Origin: Prorocentrum cordatum
Lineage: Eukaryota > Sar > Dinophyceae > Prorocentrales > Prorocentraceae
Direction: 5' to 3'
DNA: 64,000 nt
NCBI GenBank assembly: GCA_963575745.1
Contig: CAUYUJ010008591.1
Span: forward strand, 405,788 to 469,787
Below the pieces are notes generated by a model, which saw only the letters and a program-made list of their open reading frames with translations, did no database searches and was not told where the DNA came from. The position numbers and the translations under genes were made by a program. Shown here piece after piece: positions 32,390 through 40,886 of this stretch. Positions within the stretch are counted from its first letter, which is position 1; every line of letters starts with the position of its first letter.

Positions 32390-33094
32390 CTAAGGTTCAG
32401 GGAGGCGGAGGATTCGAGAGAGGTAGGACAACGGAAGGCAAAATGGCCGCACCAGGATCATGGCTTGGAAGTCAAGTAGGATGGGGCTGCCAGCCGCTGC
32501 CTCCTCCAAAAGACGCTGAGGGATGAGAGCAGGCTGTTCCCAGGCCCCCGTGTGAAGGAGGTCCAGAACAATCTGGTCGGGCACGTAGACAGTGACCAAA
32601 CTTATAGCGGGTGAGAAACGGGCAGCGTAGGGGCCTTCACCCGCTGCGCGCCGAGGATAGATGTGGAGTGAGTTGGGAGAGTTGGCCTCGCACCAACGCC
32701 CATACCACCGCTCGACTGTGTGATTAGCGACATCGGGCAAGTCCATATAGAGCTCGGGGCCTACGGTAGCGCGGGCGTGCGGCAGAGCAGGCGGCCCGCT
32801 CTCGAGCTGCCATGTAGCTTGCCATTGGGGTACCGAGGCAGGCTGGTACACAGCGGTAGGAGATAGTAAAAGAGCGTGGCGCCTCGAGCCGCCGCTGAGA
32901 AAGCGGAAGACTTGCTGGTGGGCCAGGAGAAGCCGCTCCGCCAGGTACTCCCAAAAGGGCCATGCGCTGCGAAAGTCTGGGGGCAGCCGCTCCATAATGC
33001 GGAGCAAATCTAGGTGCCTCCCCGGGGCCGCTTCAGCAGCGGGCATGTCCTCGTCTGCGTCGGCGTTGCCCAAGGTGCTGAGCTCTCGCATCAT
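32390..33094 (-). CDS. Retroelement downstream ORF 5 (234 aa), unrecognised
   Basis: Starts ATGATG at 33094, 93 bases after the ORF 4 stop. It contains LDLLRIMERLPPDFRSAWPFWEYL, PQWQATWQLES, ERWYGRWCEANSPNSLHIYP and PAISLVTVYVPDQIVLDLL. Balanced composition, leucine/tryptophan-rich and globular-looking. No motif recognised. Transcribed in line with the retroelement ORFs. Confidence 0.55.
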   Translation of the reverse strand: MMRELSTLGNADADEDMPAAEAAPGRHLDLLRIMERLPPDFRSAWPFWEYLAERLLLAHQQVFRFLSGGSRRHALLLSPTAVYQPASVPQWQATWQLESGPPALPHARATVGPELYMDLPDVANHTVERWYGRWCEANSPNSLHIYPRRAAGEGPYAARFSPAISLVTVYVPDQIVLDLLHTGAWEQPALIPQRLLEEAAAGSPILLDFQAMILVRPFCLPLSYLSRILRLPEP

Positions 33095-33187
33095 GGCCTG
33101 TGGGGGGAGAAGCGAGGGAAAGGATGCTGAGAGAGGTAAGGAGGGAAGGGGAAGGCCTGGGCTGAATTACGGCTGCATGGCGTAGGC

Positions 33188-34270
33188 TTAACGCCTGGCG
33201 GCATCGCCTCCTTCATGAGGCTTGCGCGGCCGCCTGGGGGAGAGGCGCTGACCACAGTGCGAGAGGCTTTCGCCTTCTCTTAACTGAAGTTTGAGGCGCT
33301 CCCTGTGTATCCTGTCGATACGGAGCTGGTCCTGCCTATGCTCCTCTTTGAGCTGGGCAATCCTATTCTCGTGCGCCTTGAGGACTGCACTGCGCTGCTC
33401 GTCCGATGCTGCGTCTGGCGCTTCGGCAGGCGAGTGCGGGTGCGGAGCAGCATGGGCAGCACGGTGAGACTTGCGAGCCTTATGGTGCCTTGGAGGAGGA
33501 GAGGCTGGAGGCGAGGCCGCGCCGCGGAATGCCTGCGAGCTGCTTTGAGCCTCGGCTGGTCCGCGGCGTTGCGGCGCCGGCTGCTTGAGTGCACTCTTGC
33601 GCGGCTCCGTGCTTCGGCGCGAATTGTATGCCACCCTAGGGGCTTTGGCCGTGAATTCGTCTGTAAATGAGACCTGCTTGCGCTTGCGAGTGGCAGAGGC
33701 GCGGGGCACTGCTGGCTGTTCAGCTGGCTCCGGAGAATCCTGCGGGGGAAAAGGGGAAGAGACAGAGGAATATGAGGCATCGTCTACCTGCGCAAGCCTC
33801 CTAGGAAACGCAGGCGAACTGGAGGCCCTGCGCGGCCGACGCCTGTGGGGGGCTGCAACTTTGCGGGATTCGCGCGGAGGTGGAGGTGAGGGACGCGCAG
33901 CATGGGGTGGAGAAAAAGGAGAGGCGGCCTGGCCGATCCAGCCTTCCGGAATGGCGGCTTTGGCCTTCACTGTGGGATGATCAGGGGGAGGCAAGGGGGG
34001 CATGGCGCGCGGAGGTGGCGGAGGATGAAAAGTGGCTCCATAGATGTGCCTGCCGCGTCCCACGGGGGGGCCGTTGAAATCGCCAGGTGGGCGTGGGGGA
34101 CCTGAGGCTGAGGGAGTGCTAGACAGGGAGCGCTGCACTGCCTTGGCTACCTGGGCGAACTGGGCAGGTGAGAGCAGGGGGGGAGGAGCTGAGGCTGAGC
34201 GAAATTGGCCCGGTGGCGGATGCCTGGGTCTGGCCTCACGAGGCACCAGCACCCACGGCCTTCTGGACAT
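33188..34270 (-). CDS. Retroelement downstream ORF 4, proline/basic-rich with coiled coil
   Basis: About 360 codons from the ATG at 34270, 11 bases after the ORF 3 stop. N-terminal part is proline-rich (PPPPRAMPPLPPPDHP). The middle is rich in S, P, K and R (RKRKQVSFTDEFTAKAPR). The C-terminal 60 residues form a charged helix (RIAQLKEEHRQDQLRIDRIHRERLKLQL). The pattern resembles a nucleic-acid-binding, self-associating accessory protein; this is inference from composition only. Confidence 0.55.
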   Translation of the reverse strand: MSRRPWVLVPREARPRHPPPGQFRSASAPPPLLSPAQFAQVAKAVQRSLSSTPSASGPPRPPGDFNGPPVGRGRHIYGATFHPPPPPRAMPPLPPPDHPTVKAKAAIPEGWIGQAASPFSPPHAARPSPPPPRESRKVAAPHRRRPRRASSSPAFPRRLAQVDDASYSSVSSPFPPQDSPEPAEQPAVPRASATRKRKQVSFTDEFTAKAPRVAYNSRRSTEPRKSALKQPAPQRRGPAEAQSSSQAFRGAASPPASPPPRHHKARKSHRAAHAAPHPHSPAEAPDAASDEQRSAVLKAHENRIAQLKEEHRQDQLRIDRIHRERLKLQLREGESLSHCGQRLSPRRPRKPHEGGDAARR

Positions 34271-34281
34271 GTGCCGCCTGC

Positions 34282-37200
34282 CTAAATGTCGAAGATGTCG
34301 GCGTTGAAGTCCTGCGGGGCGGGGGAAGCAGGATGCCACATGTGAGCGAAGGTAAGGCCAGTGAGCGGGACGGGGCGCGCCGCTTGGCGGGCACGCTCGG
34401 CCCTGATTTGTCTGGCCCGGTCCCGATTGCACTGGATGCGCCTTTTCTGATCCAGAGTTAGGGGGGGAGGGGGCGGCGGCGGAGGGAGAGTGGAGGGAAA
34501 AATGGGGGCTGTGCCCAAAAAATGCGCGGCCTCTTGTTCCGCCTCCGAGTCCTGATCGGCAGGGCCAGGCGTCTCGGGAGCCTCCGATGGGAGGTCGCTA
34601 TGGCGGCGCCACGGCTCGGAGGGCCTGGTCGGAGCCAAAAGCCTGCGGAAGCGATCCAGCTCCCCATCCACTTTAGCTCGGGTTCGAGGGGCAGAGGGGT
34701 CAGCGAAGTCAGGACCTAGCCAAAAATCGCTAGTCATAGATGCAGTGAAACGGAGGAGTGGGGCCAGAATGGCAGGGTCCGCCTGGGGGGGAAGGTCCTG
34801 TGGGTCTTCAGCAAATGGCAAAATGACGTCTTGGCATATGGCTTGGGCGTGGCATTCGCAAAGGGCAGAGGGATAGGTCTTTTTGTCTGCCGTGAAAAAG
34901 CGGTCATTCTCGTCCTTGCCTAATAATGTGCGATGCGCCCCCCGTGGGTGCGTGCACTTGGCCCCTTGGGGGCGGTTGAGTAGGGGCACGGGGAGAGAAG
35001 GGAGGCGGAGCGATAGCAAGCGCGTGGGGGCCTTGCCAAATTCGCTAGGAGGACGGCAAGACGGTTGAAACATGCATTGGTCGAAGTCAGTGGTGCGGAC
35101 AGCCGGGGCAGCAGCCAAGGCCATTAGGGGCCTCCACATCCAGCTAGGCTGTGCTCTGGGTTCCCAGTGCGCGGGGCATGGATGTTCCATCCAGGCCGAG
35201 GTACCCATGTCTAGGTGCGCGGCAAATAATAGGACCAACGAGGCGAGAAGCAGGTTGGCTATCTGCAATTGGCGAGATTGCTTGGGCGTAGCGTTGGGGA
35301 TGCCCCAGTAATGTTCGATAGTGCGTAACGGCGGGGGCCCGTTGGGCTTCCAGCGGGCCGCGCAAAAAGTTTCGCAAGGCGGTCCTCCGCCTGAAACAAC
35401 CACTCTGCCAGCATAAATATGATGCTGCCATAGCTTGATGGTCTCCGACTTGGTGAGATCGCCTGTGTCAGGGTCGATGGCAATGTCGACCGACAGTATG
35501 TAAACCTCAAGCGAGGGAGTGGGCGCGAATGATTCCAGGTGGTGCTGGATATCACCTTCGCGCCTGCGGCCAGAAAAAAGGTTGAGGATAAAGATCTCCT
35601 TGCGCCTGATGCGCGCTGGAATGTCATTGGTCGCTAGACCGGTGTAGTCTTGCGGTTGAAATGGCCATTCGGGCAGCGCAGGGAGAGGAGGAGGCTGCGG
35701 CGGAGGCACGTCGGCAGGAAAAAGCAGTGCAACGGCTGCTGGGTCTAGGGCGTAGTCGGTGACTGCCATTATGGCGCGGGCGTCCGCTTCCGATAGGTGC
35801 TTGGCAAAGTCTCGAAAGTGCTGGGTGGTAGCGCGCTTGGCACGATGTGCCGGTAATGCCACCCGCCAACGTCCTACTCCTGATTTCACTTGGAGCTTGG
35901 CATTCTCGCAACGCTGCATGGCCAGCGAGGCGATTTGCTCCTGAGGCAGGCGTTGAGAGTGACAAAGAAGGTAGAGAGCACAGATGAAGGAGTCAAAACA
36001 GAGATGTCGCATGAGACTGGCACGGGAGCCAAAAGGGAGGCTGCAGGCAGGGCAAACCGCGGTGTCGGGTACCAGGCCCTTGACCCGATGGGACAAGGTC
36101 CAGTGCATCTGGGCCACATGCTGCTTTAGCCACCGAAATTTGAGAAATGTGCGTGGGCACCATGGGCAGGTGAGCACAGATGGGTAGTGTGCTGCCAGGC
36201 GTTGCTGCTCGATCGGATGCTGTACATGGTCCGTCGGCAGGGGGATCCCGCAGGGCACGGAGATGGCAAAGAAGTGCTTAGCGGCGGCCTCGGCGAGTGC
36301 TGCGCGTGCGAAATGCTGGGCCCCCGCTGTAAGGGCATTGCGAATTCGACGCTTCCATCCGGCGTGGGATTGGAGGGCAAGGGCCTCCCATTGGTCCAGG
36401 TGAGAAACTGGCGAGGGCATTTGAGCGAGATTGGCGGAAAAATCGCCCAGCCATTGTAAGTCCTTCTGTACCAAAGCGAGCCATGAGTCTGGGACGTCCG
36501 CGGCTAGCGCGGCAAGGAGGGAGATGAGGTGGGGAGGTCCCGTGCGGAGGAGGCGGCCAAAGAGGCGCAGCCGCATTGCACTAAATACCTGCGGTAGGGG
36601 GGGTCTGCAGACTTTGGCCAAAACAAAGGAGTCGCGCTCTGCTGTGCTGTCGCACCTTGGGAGGTGGAGCAAGCGCCTGTACATGCGCATGAACTCTCCC
36701 TGGAGGGTGACGATTTGCGGTCCAGTGAGCAACGGCCAGACTGCGGCATTGAAAAGACGGGAGGAGAGGATAAGGGAGTCCAGTAAGTGCAGGTGCTCGT
36801 GTAGCCACGTACTGGAGGAGTGGCGCAGAAATTGACGAGCAAGATTGCGCCAGCTGGGGGCCGCCTCCGATCGCCTGTGGGCGAGCTCGGGGCCTATACT
36901 GCCCTTTTCGTCCAAATGCGTGCCTAGGTATGTGTAGATCCTGGCGAAGTGAAGGGGGAATGGCTTATGCCCGAGGGCGGGTGAAACTAACATTTGCCCA
37001 TTGAGCCCTTGGGGGTCCCAGAGCTTGCGGCGAAGGGATGTGGAAGCTTCCCCTCTAAACTGAAAAAGGCACATAGTTTTGTTAACTTGAAAGTTGAGCT
37101 TGATACCGGAGAGTGCGTAGGCCTCGACTATGATGGCCATTAGCACGGGCATGGCGTCGAAAAGCTCTTTAGTGGGCCCGAGGAAGGCATAGGCACCATC

Positions 37201-38141
37201 GTCGAAAAAGCACGAGTCCAGGTAGTGGTGCACATCCGTATCGGAGGAGTCCAAGCTGTCCTTGTGGTGAGCGTAGAAAGATCGTGGAGCAGCTTTGTCC
37301 ACCTGGACCTTGAGGATAAGATGGGCAAGCGGTGAGTCTGTGAGCTGTTTAACAGCTTCGTTATTAGCTCGGGCCATGAGGAAGTTGAAAAGAACGCCCC
37401 CGAGCTGCTGCCCTGGAATGGTACCTCGGAGCGCGAGAGCTACCCCTGAGGCGCCAGGGTAAAAAGCCCAGGTGTGCTCGTATGCAACCGAGATTTGGGC
37501 ATGGAGGTGCGAGGGGAGGCCAGCCTCCTGCAGCATGGGCGGGGCAGAGAGCAAATGTCGCATTAGCTCCTCGCCTGTCTCTTGGGGAAGGTCTAGGGAA
37601 GAAACAAGGTAATATAAGTCAGCTTGTTGCGAGTCGCAATAACATATGAGCTGTCGGAGGGCCCTGTAAAAGGCTGAAACTGCATCTATAAATATGTACG
37701 CGGAGGAAGTACGCTGGCTGGTCGCATAGGCCTGGTGCGCTAGGACCGTGAGCGTGGCAAAGTCGGTGCCTCGCCCAGCAATGCCGCCAGACTGGGCGGC
37801 GCCTGCCACGGGAGGGAGATATTCTACCAGTTCTTTTCGCAAGAGGGCTCGATGCCGCTTGGAAAAGTGAGGGGGCGCCATTGCTGAGCGGGAGTTGGCC
37901 ATGATGGTTGGGTTGCCTTTTCCTTTAAAAATGTCGAAATTATACCCTCCCCGCCAGGCCGGCGGTTCCTCAAGGCGCAACTGCGCCTTAAGGTGGACCG
38001 GGTAATACTGCTTTGCTAGTAGGCGGTGAAACGACTTGACAAAGGCTCCTTTGAAGCCGTCTACGCTGGCTGCAGAGTCAGGGGTCCTGGCATAGGCGCG
38101 TTCAATTTGCGCTAGGGTAAAGAGTGAGTAGGGGGGGGGGG
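34282..38141 (-). CDS. Retroelement ORF 3: reverse transcriptase, C2H2 finger, methyltransferase-like tail
   Basis: Open from the poly-C tract at 38141 (and a little beyond) without an ATG at its head, so it is probably the continuation of ORF 2. Numbering below is from the TTG codon at 37980. Order: LAQIERAYARTPDSAASVDG (fingers, before residue 1); RT motif A FIDAVSAFYR (residues 97-106); motif B RGTIPGQQLGGVLFN (185-199); motif C FFDDGAYAF (258-266, the FxDD form of YxDD, both Asp present); NFQVNKT (296-302); YTYLGTHLDEKG (349-360); C2H2 finger C-x2-C-x12-H-x4-H (605-626) and a degenerate second one (643-661). The tail has NLFSGRRREGD (800-810), SGGGPPCETF (863-872), WMEHPC (930-935) and APTRLLSL (984-991), resembling motifs I, IV and VI of C5 cytosine methyltransferases with the catalytic PPC. 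Methyltransferases carried by dinoflagellate retrotransposons have been reported. Activity here is not shown. Confidence 0.85.
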
Positions 38142-40886
38142 AACATTCACAGTGAGGTCGGCGGGCAGATACGATGCACTAGCATCGTAGGCCTTGGCTT
38201 GTTTGAGCGGGATGACTGCACCGTGCTCTTGTCGGGCAAAGTGGGGGAGCCAGGTGTCGGCGGCCTGAGTGGCGTCGACAACGAAGGTGCCCGCTGCTGT
38301 GGAGAGTATAGGTAGGGGTGAGGTGCGCAGCTTCTTTTTAGAGCCAACGCCGAGCGTGCGGAGGCGCGCAAAGGCAGTGCGCTGTTGTGAGGTCTGCCAT
38401 GCTTCGTGCACTTCGGCGGCAATACCTTGCAGGTGAAAAGAGGCGTCCAAGTCGACGGAGCATCGGACTGCTTGCGTGAATTGAGCTAGGATGATAGCCC
38501 TGAGGGCGCTTGCGCGCGCTCGTAGGTGAAGGGCGGCTGCATATGCGGTACCTATGGCAGGGGCGGAGCAGCCGTGAGGAAAGCGGGTTTGAGCAACGCG
38601 TATGGGAGAGACCGCCAAAAACTGGTGCAAGCAGGCCATGCGCATCCGGGGCTTCCATTTAATGGAGGCGTTCGGGCCCGCCATGCCGGCTCGCATGCTG
38701 CGCAGGGCAGCGCCGTTATTGACTGCGGGCATCAGCGAGCGCTCGTCGTGGTGGAGCAAGGCGGCTTGGGGACGGGTAAAGGCTTGCCTGGAAGGCAAAT
38801 ATCGCTTCCAAGCCGCGATAGCTACCCGCAATAAAAGGTTGCACGCCTCTCGTTGCAGGGTGTTGGCCTTACTTATGGTCAAGGCTCTGGCATCCATAAG
38901 CACGAGGGTGGCCATGGAGATGCGGGAGTTGGTAGGTGCGCGGCCTGTTGCCGTGCGGGGTTGGGGGAATGCCTGTAGCATGGCGTTGCGCGCCTCCCGG
39001 TCAAGGATGAGCGCGTGGTCAGAGGCATGTAAGTCGAAGGTTAAAAGTTCGGGAGGGGGCTTACATGTGTCTTCAAAAAGCTGTCTGGCCGTCGGGTCGA
39101 GGTACGCTGTAGGGTCGTGCGGGATACGCATGACCTGGCATCCCTGATCCTCGGTTGGGCGCAGCTGAAGCTTGAAGCGGCAAGATAGGCACGGAGCAGC
39201 GTGGTCGAGTACAGCGAGTGCCAAGGTAAGGGAGTACTTGACCTCGCACTCAGTGGCTGAGGCGCCTATTGGGATAGCTATGTAATCCCTGCGCTTCCAA
39301 TGTTGTTTGAAGGCGGGGTCGCGAGCTGGCGCAATCCACGTGCCCGATCCCATAGGGTGGGGCGCAGAGGTGGCTGGCAGCCAGAGATTTGAGGCGAGTA
39401 GGAAGCGATGGAAAAAGGAGCCAGCAGTGTTGACCTGCTCCGCATGCTGTGGGCCGATGGCCGCTGATGTTTGTGTGCCTACTGCAGCATTGGAGTCCAT
39501 GAGGACCAGAGTGGGAGTGGGCTGCGGCAAAATATGGTCATGCACATGTCGAAGGTGCTGCCACCATGCGGCCTGCTCATGGAGAGGGCGACCGGAATGG
39601 TGAGCATGCGCCACTAGGATGCTGAAGCGTAGGCCGTTCTGACTTATGACGGCCGCGATGATTCGCGGGTCTTGGTGTACAATGCGCACATTATGCGACT
39701 TTATAGGAAAAGCGGGGATGCCTTTGGCATTAGGAAATACGGGCGTGCTAAGGTTGACCCAGAGCGCGCAGCCGCAAGCATGAGTACCCGCTTGCGACTC
39801 GGACAGAAAAACTATGTACGGGGGGACTTGGCGTTTGCCAGAGCCCTTGGCGTTGACTCGCGTTTCTTGCACACCTATAACATCGAGCCCATTGCGTTGA
39901 AAGGCGGCGGCCAACTGATGTAGGCGTCCTTTGACGGCCACACCCGTAAGTCTGGCTCTTTGGGAGATGCGCGATGCAGGCGTGAGAGAAAGAATGTTGG
40001 CTGAGGCTAGCCTGAGGCAGCAGGATGCGGTGGCGTCTGCGATAGGCGTTGCCTCCTCGGAGAGACCTGGAAAAACATCAGCGAGCGAGGTGCGGGGGGG
40101 GAGAGGAGGATTAAGGCTAACCTGATGGTTAGGCGGGTATAGGGCGCGCTGTTGCTGGGGGAGGCATTCCAGCCAGAGCCATTCCAGGATGTGCGCATTG
40201 TCCTGGAGAAAACTCATGAGGGGTGGGAGCGTGGGAGGAGGGGGCGCTGCGAGGGAATAAAGTCTGGCTACCGTGTCAACCATTTCGTTGAGTGGGTCTG
40301 CCTGGTGACCGTGCACGTGCTGCCATGTAAAGCGACGTTTCAGACCCAGGACCTTGCACAGACTGTCAAGGCGACTTATGTGCTCTATGAGTGGCTCGGC
40401 CACAGTACCGCCTTGGGCGGTAGAGACCACGTCCATGTTGTCTGAGTGAAAGGTGAGAGGAACGGCGGGAGGAAGCGGGGACTGAAGGGCCCATAGCGCC
40501 GCCCAGGTGGCGGCATCGAATTCTGCCTTGGCAGAGACTCTCGCTGCTCCTGTCATCTCCGGTGTGGGACACCCGAGGAAGCCGAGGAAGTGACGAGTGC
40601 CGTTGAGCCATGCAAAGACCAAAAAAGCCCACGCTGGCGGGCCAGCGAGATCTCCTTTGGAGGCCCCTCCACTGGCGTCGGTGTATATATCCGCGGAGTC
40701 GAAAGCCGCGTAGGGTGCGTCAAAGGCGAGGCTGTGCCATGTAGGGAGTGAGGAGGAGTGGAGGGCGGGAAAAATGGCATCAAAATCCCTGACCAGCTGG
40801 ATGGAGGTAGCCGTGAGAACCGGTAGCATCCATCCCATGGGCGGGAGCGGGCTGCGACGTATGCCTTGTCGTCTGCCCAGGTTCAC
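38112..40886 (-). CDS. Retroelement ORF 2: RNase H plus APE-type endonuclease
   Basis: About 924 codons; the first in-frame codon beyond the ORF 1 stop is GTG, overlapping it in GTGA, and the first ATG is at 40838. Residues 68-205 form an RNase H domain: IYTDASGG (D70), SAKAEFDAATWAA (E122), FHSDN (D149), HVHGHQ and NEMVDTVARL (D204), so the catalytic set is complete. Residues 291-565 form an endonuclease/exonuclease/phosphatase domain: ASANILSL, VIGVQETR, LVAHAHHSG, LVLMDSNAAVG, SGTWIAP, RRDYIAIP and LDHAAP. Residues 640-924 are helical linker with a conserved-looking end. The frame stops at 38112, 20 bases after the poly-C tract where the RT frame takes over. Together ORF 2 and ORF 3 make the nicking and copying machinery of a non-LTR retrotransposon. 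Confidence 0.85.
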   Translation of the reverse strand: MNLGRRQGIRRSPLPPMGWMLPVLTATSIQLVRDFDAIFPALHSSSLPTWHSLAFDAPYAAFDSADIYTDASGGASKGDLAGPPAWAFLVFAWLNGTRHFLGFLGCPTPEMTGAARVSAKAEFDAATWAALWALQSPLPPAVPLTFHSDNMDVVSTAQGGTVAEPLIEHISRLDSLCKVLGLKRRFTWQHVHGHQADPLNEMVDTVARLYSLAAPPPPTLPPLMSFLQDNAHILEWLWLECLPQQQRALYPPNHQVSLNPPLPPRTSLADVFPGLSEEATPIADATASCCLRLASANILSLTPASRISQRARLTGVAVKGRLHQLAAAFQRNGLDVIGVQETRVNAKGSGKRQVPPYIVFLSESQAGTHACGCALWVNLSTPVFPNAKGIPAFPIKSHNVRIVHQDPRIIAAVISQNGLRFSILVAHAHHSGRPLHEQAAWWQHLRHVHDHILPQPTPTLVLMDSNAAVGTQTSAAIGPQHAEQVNTAGSFFHRFLLASNLWLPATSAPHPMGSGTWIAPARDPAFKQHWKRRDYIAIPIGASATECEVKYSLTLALAVLDHAAPCLSCRFKLQLRPTEDQGCQVMRIPHDPTAYLDPTARQLFEDTCKPPPELLTFDLHASDHALILDREARNAMLQAFPQPRTATGRAPTNSRISMATLVLMDARALTISKANTLQREACNLLLRVAIAAWKRYLPSRQAFTRPQAALLHHDERSLMPAVNNGAALRSMRAGMAGPNASIKWKPRMRMACLHQFLAVSPIRVAQTRFPHGCSAPAIGTAYAAALHLRARASALRAIILAQFTQAVRCSVDLDASFHLQGIAAEVHEAWQTSQQRTAFARLRTLGVGSKKKLRTSPLPILSTAAGTFVVDATQAADTWLPHFARQEHGAVIPLKQAKAYDASASYLPADLTVNVPPPPTHSLP

